Of a stretch of DNA of 64,000 bases, positions 34,649 through 41,789 are shown one piece after another; position 1 is the stretch's first letter; every line of letters begins with the position of its first letter. Made by a program: the position numbers and the translations under genes. The DNA is from Amycolatopsis decaplanina DSM 44594 (GTDB lineage: Bacteria; Actinomycetota; Actinomycetes; Mycobacteriales; Pseudonocardiaceae). A model generated the notes under the pieces. It did no database searches and was not told the DNA's origin. It worked only from the letters and a program-made list of their open reading frames with translations. The stretch lies in assembly GCF_000342005.1 (NCBI RefSeq), contig NZ_AOHO01000068.1:312330-376329 (forward strand), written 5' to 3'.

Positions 34649-34864
34649 TCACCCGGCCACGCGCCGCCGGTTTCGCCGCTTGGCGGTATACGGCATCGCG
34701 AACAGGTAGAGGCCGCTGAACATCAGCAGGAAGAGCGGCGGCAGTGGCGTGTAGAGCACCCACTCGGCCGGGTCGTCCTGCGCCACGACCACGAAGCAGA
34801 CGATGACGGTGGCGACGAAGACGAGGGACGTCCACCGGTGGAACGTCCGGATCCGCTTGCTCAC
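34649..34864 (-). CDS. small two-helix membrane protein
   Basis: 71 residues from GTG 34864, chosen because AGGAGG lies directly upstream; a longer frame to 34963 lacks a ribosome site. Two hydrophobic segments ('SLVFVATVIVCFVVVA' and 'PLPPLFLLMFSGLYLFAMPY') with a short 'QDDPAEWVLYT' loop and a basic C-terminus 'TAKRRNRRRVAG'. Similar short two-helix proteins are common in actinomycetes; no function is assigned. Confidence 0.75.
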   Translation of the reverse strand: MSKRIRTFHRWTSLVFVATVIVCFVVVAQDDPAEWVLYTPLPPLFLLMFSGLYLFAMPYTAKRRNRRRVAG

Positions 34865-35005
34865 GAGAACCTCCTGGAGTCGGTTTGCCTGTGGCGAAGA
34901 CGCTAGGGATCCCCTGGCCACCGGCGCTTCTCGATTCCTGACCGGTCCGCTTGACCTCCACATTACTTGAGATTTTACCTTCGCGGAAAACGAAGGGAAT
35001 CACCC

Positions 35006-35187
35006 ATGACCGTCTTGGCAACCGGAGCCACCGGGAATACCGGCCACCACTTGGTGCAGTCAGCCGGCACAGCGATCCGCCGATGGAGGCTCGCACTGTC
35101 GTCGACACCGTCGAGAAGGTGACCGGACGGCCTGCCCGCACGTTCGCGCAGTGGGTCGCCGAGCACGCCGACCGGTTCAAGCCGTGA
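35006..35187 (+). pseudogene. remnant of an NmrA-like NAD(P)-binding protein
   Basis: From ATG 35006 the frame reads 'MTVLATGATGNTGHHLVQ', the typical N-terminal cofactor motif of NmrA/atypical SDR proteins, then runs into a stop. In another frame, 35088-35187 reads 'VDTVEKVTGRPARTFAQWVA' then 'EHADRFKP', the usual C-terminal end of the same family. About 200 internal codons are missing and the frames no longer match, so this is an internally deleted pseudogene. An intact relative lies nearby at 35915-36646. Confidence 0.75.
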
Positions 35188-35283
35188 GCGGTCCGACCAC
35201 CTTCACGAACTCGAGTACCGGCGCGGTGTGCACCGTGCGGATCGCGCGCAGCGCCCAGCCGGTGCGTGCGGAACGTGGTGGGG

Positions 35284-35329
35284 CTCGTGAGCGGCAAGGA
35301 CGGTTCTAACCGTCCTTACCACTCACGAG
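35284..35329. repeat. 46-bp palindrome, family A (two arm mismatches)
   Basis: Arms 35284-35305 and 35308-35329 around CT. The left arm carries GAGCGGCAAGG where the consensus has GAGTGGTAAGG. The element overlaps the 3' end of the Rrf2-type gene: its stop codon (TTA on plus, 35316-35318) and last four residues come from the right arm. Confidence 0.85.
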
Positions 35330-35807
35330 GCTCGGCGGCCTTGAACCACGCGCCGATCCCGGCGAGCGCGCCCGGACCGTAGTCGCCCCTGACGTCGTCG
35401 GCCAGATCCGCGATGGAGACCGCGCGCAACGCCGCCCTCCACTGAACCTCGGCGTTGGCCATCGCGCGGCTGATGGCGCACGGCGCCGTGCACGCCTCGG
35501 GTGGCGTCGCCATCGGGCCGCGCTGCCGGATCTCGGTGCAGATGAAGGCCGGAGCGGGGCCTTCGATGGCTTCGACGACGTCGAGAACCGTGATCTCCGA
35601 AGGCGGCCGGGTGAGGACGTAGCCGCCGGCCTTCCCCTGCACCGACCGGATGAGACCGGCCCGGGAAAGGGCCTGGAGCTGCTTGGCGAGATAACTCGGC
35701 GAGACGTCGTGAAGCTGCGCCAGGCGCGCGGCCGGCGCGGGTTCGTCGACCGAGGTCAGCACGACACAGCAGTGCAGGGCCCACTCGACCCCACCGGACA
35801 TCTTCAC
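35316..35807 (-). CDS. Rrf2-family transcriptional regulator
   Basis: 163 residues. Rrf2 winged helix with 'ARLAQLHDVSPSYLAKQLQA' and wing 'VQGKAGGYVLTRPPSEITVL'. Three Cys (90, 106, 110: 'FICTEI', 'EACTAPC') sit where IscR/NsrR bind an Fe-S cluster, although the 90-106 gap is wider than usual. Divergent from the NmrA-like gene at 35915, with two inverted repeats in the promoter between them, so it very probably represses that gene in response to redox or thiol/quinone stress. The C-terminal 'PREW' derives from the family A palindrome. Confidence 0.9.
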   Translation of the reverse strand: MKMSGGVEWALHCCVVLTSVDEPAPAARLAQLHDVSPSYLAKQLQALSRAGLIRSVQGKAGGYVLTRPPSEITVLDVVEAIEGPAPAFICTEIRQRGPMATPPEACTAPCAISRAMANAEVQWRAALRAVSIADLADDVRGDYGPGALAGIGAWFKAAEPREW

Positions 35808-35829
35808 CCGGATGACTCTAACCGGCCCC

Positions 35830-35880
35830 TTGACTCGGACACAATGTGTCCGAGTATTATCTCGGACATGAGGTGTCCGG
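35830..35880 (+). promoter_or_regulatory. promoter with two Rrf2-type operators
   Basis: TTGACT (-35, 35830-35835) and TATTAT (-10, 35855-35860) are 19 bases apart. A perfect 21-base palindrome, 35834-35854 (half-site CTCGGACACA), fills the spacer. A second inverted repeat CGGACA-5-TGTCCG lies at 35863-35879, just downstream of the -10. Occupancy of both would block RNA polymerase. Both have the same core as each other (CGGACA/TGTCCG), so they are the likely sites of the divergent Rrf2-type regulator. Confidence 0.8.
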
Positions 35881-35914
35881 GTTAACCGGCGCCACCGACG
35901 AAGGGCACTGGGTC

Positions 35915-36646
35915 ATGAAATTCGCGGTCATCGGCGGCACCGGGCTGATCGGTTCGCAGGTCGTGCGCAACCTGAACGAGGCGGGGCACGAGGCGGTGCC
36001 GCATTCGCCCTCCACCGGGGTCGACCTCCTCACCGGCCAGGGTCTGGACGCCGCGCTCGACGGCGCCGACGTCGTCGTCAACCTCACGAACTCGCCGACC
36101 TTCGACGACGCTTCCCTCGCGTTCTTCCGGACGTCGATGGACAATCTCGTCGCGGCCGCCAAGAAGGCGGGCACCGGGCATTTCGTGATCCTGTCGATCG
36201 TCGGCGTCGACCAGGTGCCCGAGCTCGACTACTACCGGGCGAAGACGCTGCAGGAGGACATCCTCAAGGACAGCGGTGTCCCCTACTCGATCGTCCGCGC
36301 CACCCAGTTCATGGAATTCGTCGACGCGGTCCTGTCCTGGACCTCCGACGAGACCACGGTCCGCCTGCCCGGTACGCCGATCCAGCCGATCGCCGCGGCG
36401 GACGTCGCCGCCGCCGTTTCCGACGTCTCGGCGGGGAAACCGTTGAACGGCATTCTCGAGGTGGGCGGTCCGGACGTCTACCCGCTGACCGAACTGGGCC
36501 GGATCACCTTGTCCGCCAAGGGAGACACGCGTTCGGTGGCCCTCGATGAGACCGCGGGCATGTTCTCCGCCGTCAAGGGTGACGTCCTCACCACGAAGGA
36601 CGGCGCCCGCATCGCCGCGACCCGGTACCTCGACTGGCTCAAGTAG
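35915..36646 (+). CDS. NmrA-like NAD(P)-binding oxidoreductase
   Basis: 243 residues from ATG 35915. Cofactor motif 'FAVIGGTGLIGSQVVRNL' (GGTGLIG), 'DGADVVVNLTNSPTF', 'HFVILSIVGVDQVPELDYYR' (with YxxxK-like 'YYRAK') and 'PYSIVRATQFMEFVDAVLSW', all typical of the NmrA/atypical SDR group that senses or reduces quinones and related electrophiles. Transcribed from the operator-controlled promoter at 35830-35880, divergent from the Rrf2 gene. Physiological substrate unknown. Confidence 0.9.
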   Translation: MKFAVIGGTGLIGSQVVRNLNEAGHEAVPHSPSTGVDLLTGQGLDAALDGADVVVNLTNSPTFDDASLAFFRTSMDNLVAAAKKAGTGHFVILSIVGVDQVPELDYYRAKTLQEDILKDSGVPYSIVRATQFMEFVDAVLSWTSDETTVRLPGTPIQPIAAADVAAAVSDVSAGKPLNGILEVGGPDVYPLTELGRITLSAKGDTRSVALDETAGMFSAVKGDVLTTKDGARIAATRYLDWLK

Positions 36647-36654
36647 CCGAACGG

Positions 36655-36700
36655 CTCGTGAGTGGTAAGGACGGTTCTAACCGTCATTACCACTCACGAG
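36655..36700. repeat. 46-bp palindrome, family A (one mismatch)
   Basis: Arms 36655-36676 and 36679-36700 around CT, one mismatch (left GGACGG against right CCGTCA). Lies in the 62-base gap between the convergent ends of the NmrA-like gene and glpD, where it could act as a terminator for both. Confidence 0.85.
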
Positions 36701-36708
36701 GGTGGAGG

Positions 36709-38403
36709 TCAGCTCGGCAGCAGCGCCGGAGCCGCGAGACGGCTGGCGTTCGCCGCTTCGTCGTCCGGCTGGGCCTGCGCGGAGCGCTCCGCCTCGACCC
36801 GGGCGAGGTAGTTGGCGACCTCACGCTCCTGCCGGTGCGAGTCCCAGCCCAGCAGCGGCGCCATCAGCTCCGTCACCACCGGCGCCGCCGTCACGCCGCG
36901 ATCCCGTTCCTCGATGGAGATCCGGGTGCGCCGCGTCAGGACGTCCTCCAGGTGCAGCGCACCCTCGTGCGAGACGGCGTAGACGACTTCCGCCTTCAGG
37001 TACTCCGCCGCCCCCGGGATCGGCTCACCGAGTTCGGGACGCTCCGCGATCGACTCCAGGATGTCCTCGATCGCGGTACCGTAGCGCTGGAGCAGGTGCT
37101 CGACGCGGCCGATCGGCAGACCGGCGCGCTGGGCGAGCGAATGCCGCGCGCCCCACAGCTCGTGATAGCCCGTCGCGCCGACGATCGGCAGCCGCTCGGT
37201 CCACGACGACGGCGCCGGGCGGCCGAGGTCCTCCACCGCGACGTCGACCGCGTCGGCGGCCATCACGCGGTACGTCGTGTACTTGCCGCCGGCCACGATC
37301 ACCAGACCCGGCACCGGGTGCGCCACGGCGTGCTCCCGCGACAGCTTCGTCGTCGACGTCGCCTTCGCGGCCAGCAGCGGCCGAAGCCCGGCGTACACGC
37401 CTTCGATGTCGTCGGCGGTGATCGGCGTGCGCAGGACGGCATTGAGGTGGTCGAGCACGTAGTCGACGTCCGCCTGGCTGGCCGCCGGGTGCTCGCGGTC
37501 GAGGTCCCATTCGGTGTCGGTGGTACCGACGATCCAGTGCCGTCCCCACGGGATGACGAACAAGACGCTCTTCTCGGTGCGCAGGATCAGCCCGGTGTCC
37601 AGGTCGATCTTCTCGCGCGGCACCACCAGGTGGATGCCCTTCGAAGCGCGCACGGTGAACGGCGCGGGGATGCCCGCCGCTTCGGCCATGTCGTCGCTCC
37701 ACACGCCGGTGGCCGCGACGACGGTCTTGGCCCGGACCTCGATCTCCGCACCGCTTTCGCGGTCGACGACCTTGGCCCCGACGACGCGTTCGCCGTCACG
37801 GATCAACGACGTCACGCGGGCACGGGTGAGGACGGAGGCGCCTTGTTCGGCCGCGGTCCGCGCGATCGTCATCGTGTGACGGGCGTCGTCGACCTGCGCG
37901 TCGTAGTACTGGATGGCGCCGATCAGGGCGTCGTCCGCGAGACCGGGAGCGACCTTGCCCGCGCCGCGCTTGGACAGATGCCGGTGCCGCGGCAAGGCCC
38001 GCGCTCCGCCGAGGGTGTCGTAGAGCGTGACACCGGCGCCGATGTACCCGCGTTCCCAGACGCGGTGTTTGAGCGGCACCAGGAACTTCACCGGCCGGAC
38101 CAGGTGCGGCGCGAGGGTCTGCAGGAGCAGGCCGCGTTCCTTCAGCGCCTCCCGGACCAGCTTGAAGTCCAGGTTCTCCAGGTAACGCAGCCCACCGTGG
38201 ATCAGCTTCGAAGACCGGCTCGACGTTCCGGCGGCGAAGTCACGGGCCTCGACGAGCGCGACGGAGAGCCCGCGCGACGCCGCGTCGAGCGCGACGCCGG
38301 CACCGGTCACTCCCCCGCCGACGACCAGCACGTCGATCTCTTCGCGAGCGAGCTTGCGCAGCGTCTCGGCACGGTAGACCGGCGAAAGCGGTACGGGTGT
38401 CAC
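36709..38403 (-). CDS. glpD: aerobic glycerol-3-phosphate dehydrogenase
   Basis: 564 residues from GTG 38403, with AGGAGG six bases upstream. FAD site 'VLVVGGGVTGAGVALDAASR' (residues about 25-44), the family signature 'GTSSRSSKLIHGGLRYLENL', 'VRASKGIHLVVPR', 'IPWGRHWIVGTTDTEWDLDR' and 'VAGGKYTTYRVMAADAVDVA', and the C-terminal helical domain from about residue 400. It oxidises glycerol 3-phosphate to dihydroxyacetone phosphate and passes electrons to quinone at the membrane. Last gene of the glpF-glpK-glpD operon, 23 bases after glpK. Confidence 0.96.
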   Translation of the reverse strand: MTPVPLSPVYRAETLRKLAREEIDVLVVGGGVTGAGVALDAASRGLSVALVEARDFAAGTSSRSSKLIHGGLRYLENLDFKLVREALKERGLLLQTLAPHLVRPVKFLVPLKHRVWERGYIGAGVTLYDTLGGARALPRHRHLSKRGAGKVAPGLADDALIGAIQYYDAQVDDARHTMTIARTAAEQGASVLTRARVTSLIRDGERVVGAKVVDRESGAEIEVRAKTVVAATGVWSDDMAEAAGIPAPFTVRASKGIHLVVPREKIDLDTGLILRTEKSVLFVIPWGRHWIVGTTDTEWDLDREHPAASQADVDYVLDHLNAVLRTPITADDIEGVYAGLRPLLAAKATSTTKLSREHAVAHPVPGLVIVAGGKYTTYRVMAADAVDVAVEDLGRPAPSSWTERLPIVGATGYHELWGARHSLAQRAGLPIGRVEHLLQRYGTAIEDILESIAERPELGEPIPGAAEYLKAEVVYAVSHEGALHLEDVLTRRTRISIEERDRGVTAAPVVTELMAPLLGWDSHRQEREVANYLARVEAERSAQAQPDDEAANASRLAAPALLPS

Positions 38404-38426
38404 CTTGTTCCTCCTGTTCATCGGGC

Positions 38427-39944
38427 TCACTCGACCTCGACCCAGTCGAGCGTGCGGCCGACGGCCTTCTGCCAGCCCGCGTAGCCCTCGGCGCGCTGTT
38501 CGTCCGTCCATGACGGCTCCCAGCGCTTGTCCTCGTTCCAGTTCTGTTCCAGCTCGTCGGTGGACTTCCAGAACCCGACGGCGAGCCCGGCCGCGTAGGC
38601 GGCGCCCAGCGCGGTGGTCTCGGCGACGACCGGCTTCGACACCGGCACGCCGAGGATGTCGGCCTGCAGCTGCATGCAGAGCTCGTTGGCGGTCACGCCA
38701 CCGTCCACACGCAACACGTCCAGCGTGACGCCGGAGTCGTTCTGCATGGCCTCGACGACGTCGCGGGTCTGGTAGCAGATCGCTTCGAGCGTCGCCCGCG
38801 CCAGATGCGCGTTGGTGGTGGCGCGGGTCAAGCCGACGATCGCGCCGCGCGCGTCCGAGCGCCAGTAGGGCGCGAAAAGACCGGAGAACGCGGGGACGAA
38901 GTAGACACCGCCGTTGTCCTCGACCTGGCGGGCCAGGCTCTCACTCTGGGACGCGCCGCTGATGATGCCCAGCTGGTCGCGCAGCCACTGCACGGCGGAA
39001 CCGGTGACGGCGATCGAGCCTTCCAGCGCGTACACCGGCTTCTCGTCACCGAACTGGTAGGCCAGCGTCGTGAGCAGGCCGTGCTTCGAGCGCACGACCT
39101 CGTGCCCGGTGTTGAGCAGGAGGAAGTTGCCGGTGCCGTAGGTGTTCTTGGCCTCGCCGGGGCGGAAGCACACCTGGCCGACGGTGGCCGCCTGCTGGTC
39201 ACCGAGCACGCCGGTGATGGCGACCTCGCCGCCGAGCGGGCCGTCCGCGCGGGTGACGCCGAAGTGACCGTTGTTCGACGACGGCGCGATCGACGGCAGC
39301 ATCTGCTTGGGGACGCCGAAGAACGACAGCAGTTCGTCGTCCCACTCCAGCGTTTCCAGGTCCATGAGCATGGTGCGCGACGCGTTGGTCGGGTCCGTCA
39401 CGTGCACGCCGCCGTCGGGCCCGCCGGTGAGGTTCCAGATGAGCCAGGTGTCGGTGGTGCCGAAGAGCGCGTCACCCTTTTCGGCGTCTTCGCGGACGCC
39501 GTCGACGTTCTCCAGGATCCACTGGAGCTTGCCGCCGGAGAAGTAGGTGGCGGGCGGCAGACCGGCCTTGCGGCGGATGACGTCGCCCTTGCCCGCGCGT
39601 TCCAGCGCCGAGGCGATCCGGTCGGTGCGGGTGTCCTGCCACACGATGGCGTTGCAGTACGGGCGCCCGGTCCGGCGGTTCCACACGACGGTGGTCTCGC
39701 GCTGGTTGGTGATGCCGAGCGACACGAGGTCGGCGGCGGTCAGTTTCGCCTTGTTGAGCGCGGTGGCGATGACCGAACGGGTCCGCTCCCAGATCTCGGT
39801 CGCGTCGTGTTCGACCCACCCCGGCTTCGGCAGGATCTGCTCGTGCTCGAGCTGGTGGCGGGCGATCTCGTTGCCGCCGTGGTCGAAGATCATGAACCGC
39901 GTGCTGGTGGTGCCCTGGTCGACGGCGCCGATGTAGTCAGGCAT
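38427..39944 (-). CDS. glpK: glycerol kinase
   Basis: 505 residues, the usual length. FGGY kinase with N-terminal 'IGAVDQGTTSTRFMIFDHGG', substrate residues in 'NQRETTVVWN' and 'IVWQDTRTD', 'LGDQQAATVGQ', 'GTGNFLLLNTG' and C-terminal 'RVDGGVTANELCMQLQADIL'. It phosphorylates glycerol with ATP in the cytoplasm. ATG 39944 has a GAGGGAAG site. Located between glpF and glpD. A second kinase on the other side of the regulator (41790-43745) is a diverged paralogue. Confidence 0.96.
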   Translation of the reverse strand: MPDYIGAVDQGTTSTRFMIFDHGGNEIARHQLEHEQILPKPGWVEHDATEIWERTRSVIATALNKAKLTAADLVSLGITNQRETTVVWNRRTGRPYCNAIVWQDTRTDRIASALERAGKGDVIRRKAGLPPATYFSGGKLQWILENVDGVREDAEKGDALFGTTDTWLIWNLTGGPDGGVHVTDPTNASRTMLMDLETLEWDDELLSFFGVPKQMLPSIAPSSNNGHFGVTRADGPLGGEVAITGVLGDQQAATVGQVCFRPGEAKNTYGTGNFLLLNTGHEVVRSKHGLLTTLAYQFGDEKPVYALEGSIAVTGSAVQWLRDQLGIISGASQSESLARQVEDNGGVYFVPAFSGLFAPYWRSDARGAIVGLTRATTNAHLARATLEAICYQTRDVVEAMQNDSGVTLDVLRVDGGVTANELCMQLQADILGVPVSKPVVAETTALGAAYAAGLAVGFWKSTDELEQNWNEDKRWEPSWTDEQRAEGYAGWQKAVGRTLDWVEVE

Positions 39945-40035
39945 ACTTCCCTCTTCTTTCCGGGGGTCCGGGGGCGGAGCCTCCGGGCGGGTTCGGGGTT
40001 GCACCCCGAAGGGCAGAGTCTCCTTTGAGGACGGC

Positions 40036-40857
40036 TCAGGCGGCGGTCTCGAGATCCTTGGCGGGCAAGGATTCCGGTGCCGGGTCGGCGGGCAGGTAAC
40101 GCTCGATGAAGAACTTGTAGATCGCCCCGCCGATGACCGCGCCGATGACCGGCGCCACGATCGGGATCCACCAGTACGGATAGCCGTATTGATCGGTGAA
40201 CGCGGTGTCGTAGCCGGTGAGCCAGGACATCAGCCGCGGACCGAAGTCGCGGGCCGGGTTGATCGCGTAGCCGGCGTTGGTGCCCCAGGCCATGCCGATC
40301 GCGACCACCAGGAAGCCGACGACGACCGGGGCGAGGTTCGCGGCGGGCGCGGTGTTGCGCAGGTCGGTGATGGCGAAGATCACCAGCGCGAGGATGGCCG
40401 TTCCGATGATCTGGTCACGGAAAGCGCCCCAGTCCCCCACCGGCAGGGTTCCGTTACCCGGAAGAGTGGAGAACACACCCTGGGTCTTGATCGTCAGGCC
40501 GGGGTCGGCGGCGTTGAGCACCTCGGTGTAGTTCCAGCGCACCAGCAGCGCGGCGAGGAACGCGCCGGCGGTCTGCGCCAGGGCGTACGGAGCGACCTTG
40601 CGCCACGAGAAGCCCTTGAACACCGCGAGCGCCACGGTGATGGCGGGGTTCAGATGCGCGCCACTGATCCGTGAAGCCACGTAGATACCGAGCGTGACAC
40701 CGATTCCCCAGGCCCACGCGATGCTGTCGTGGTCCCCGATGCCCGCGGCGACGACTTGAGCCACCACCCCGCAGCCGAACAGGATGAGGATCATCGTCCC
40801 CACGAACTCCGCCGCCAGTTCGCCCGCCAGTCCGCGAGCCTTGAGGTTTCGCACCAT
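40036..40857 (-). CDS. glpF: glycerol uptake facilitator (aquaglyceroporin)
   Basis: 273 residues from ATG 40857, with GGAGGAAG upstream. MIP family with two NPA boxes: 'GAHLNPAITVALAVFKGFSW' and 'GYAINPARDFGPRLMSWLTG'; Asp after the second NPAR is the glycerol-channel signature. Six hydrophobic segments. It lets glycerol diffuse into the cell for glpK. First gene of the minus-strand operon, divergent from the IclR-type regulator; the palindrome at 40966-40980 lies in the shared promoter region. Confidence 0.95.
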   Translation of the reverse strand: MVRNLKARGLAGELAAEFVGTMILILFGCGVVAQVVAAGIGDHDSIAWAWGIGVTLGIYVASRISGAHLNPAITVALAVFKGFSWRKVAPYALAQTAGAFLAALLVRWNYTEVLNAADPGLTIKTQGVFSTLPGNGTLPVGDWGAFRDQIIGTAILALVIFAITDLRNTAPAANLAPVVVGFLVVAIGMAWGTNAGYAINPARDFGPRLMSWLTGYDTAFTDQYGYPYWWIPIVAPVIGAVIGGAIYKFFIERYLPADPAPESLPAKDLETAA

Positions 40858-40940
40858 TGCTTCCTCCACAAAGGACACCGTTGCCCTGTTGAGGCCGAAG
40901 TTAAGTTCGCGGAAACCCGGGGTCAACGGACACCGGTCGG

Positions 40941-40980
40941 CATTGTCGAACGCCCGAAGACGATGTTCGACATTGTCGAA
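40941..40980. promoter_or_regulatory. probable IclR/GylR-type operator between glpF and the regulator gene
   Basis: Perfect 15-base palindrome TTCGACATTGTCGAA at 40966-40980, with a related half ATTGTCGAAC at 40942-40951. It lies in the 151-base gap between divergent glpF and the IclR-type gene, 28 bases before the latter's GTG. This is the placement expected for an autoregulated repressor of the glycerol operon. Confidence 0.7.
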
Positions 40981-41008
40981 TCAGGGCCGGTCGGGCTACG
41001 GTTGAGCC

Positions 41009-41776
41009 GTGCCCGGTCCGATCCAGTCCATCGAGCGCGCCGCCGCGATCCTGCGGTTGCTGGCGCGTGGTTCGGGGCGTCTGGGGGTCGGCGAGATCGC
41101 CGATTCCCTCGAACTCGCCAAGGGAACGGCGCACGGGATCCTGCGCACCCTGCAAGGGGTCGGCTTTGTCGAACAGGACCGCGACACCGGGAAATACCAA
41201 CTGGGCGCGGCGCTCCTGCATCTCGGCACGAGTTACCTCGACGTCAACGAACTCCGGTCACGCGCGATCAACTGGGCCGACGCCCTGGCCGCGCGCAGTG
41301 GTGAAGCCGTCCGGATCGGCGCACCGCTGGAGGGCCGGGTCCTGGTGGTGCACCACGTGTTCCGGCCCGACGACAGCCTTCAGACGCTCGACGTCGGCAC
41401 GCTTCTGCCGCTGCACGCGACGGCACTCGGGAAAGTACTTCTGGCCTACGACACCGGTCTCGTGGCATCGTTGCGCACCGGCGAGCCGGAGGCCTACACC
41501 CGCCGGACCCTGGTCACCCAGACCGCGATCAAACGTGCCTGCGGCAAGGTACGTGAGGCGGGCTGGGCGAGCGAGAACGGCGAGATGATCACCGGCGAGG
41601 CAGGGATAGCGGCGCCGATCCGCGGCCACGGCGGCATCGTGGTCGGCGCGATCGGGGTGTCCGGCGCGACGGAACGGATCTGTGAGGCCGACGGCAGCCC
41701 CATCCCGCGGCTGCTCGGCCACGTACGCGACGCGGCACGGGCGGTCTCCCGCGATCTCGGCGCGTCCCGATGGTGA
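41009..41776 (+). CDS. IclR-family regulator of glycerol catabolism (GylR-like)
   Basis: 255 residues from GTG 41009. N-terminal winged helix 'SIERAAAILRLLARGSGRLG' plus 'LELAKGTAHGILRTLQGVGF', then the IclR effector domain with 'LLPLHATALGKVLLAYDTGL', 'WASENGEMITGEAGIAAPI' and 'GAIGVSGATERI'. It has the position and size of actinomycete GylR, the glycerol-3-phosphate-responsive repressor of the glycerol operon. Divergent from glpF and 13 bases from the second glycerol kinase gene, so it likely controls both. Confidence 0.92.
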   Translation: MPGPIQSIERAAAILRLLARGSGRLGVGEIADSLELAKGTAHGILRTLQGVGFVEQDRDTGKYQLGAALLHLGTSYLDVNELRSRAINWADALAARSGEAVRIGAPLEGRVLVVHHVFRPDDSLQTLDVGTLLPLHATALGKVLLAYDTGLVASLRTGEPEAYTRRTLVTQTAIKRACGKVREAGWASENGEMITGEAGIAAPIRGHGGIVVGAIGVSGATERICEADGSPIPRLLGHVRDAARAVSRDLGASRW

Positions 41777-41789
41777 TGGAGGTGCTCGC

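Noticed and set aside
35177..35276. Minus-strand fragment ending 'VLEFVKVVGPLTA'
   Set aside because: Looks coding and is truncated at the palindrome, but it has no start, no recognised family and overlaps the NmrA remnant, so it is mentioned only under the finding and not listed as a gene.
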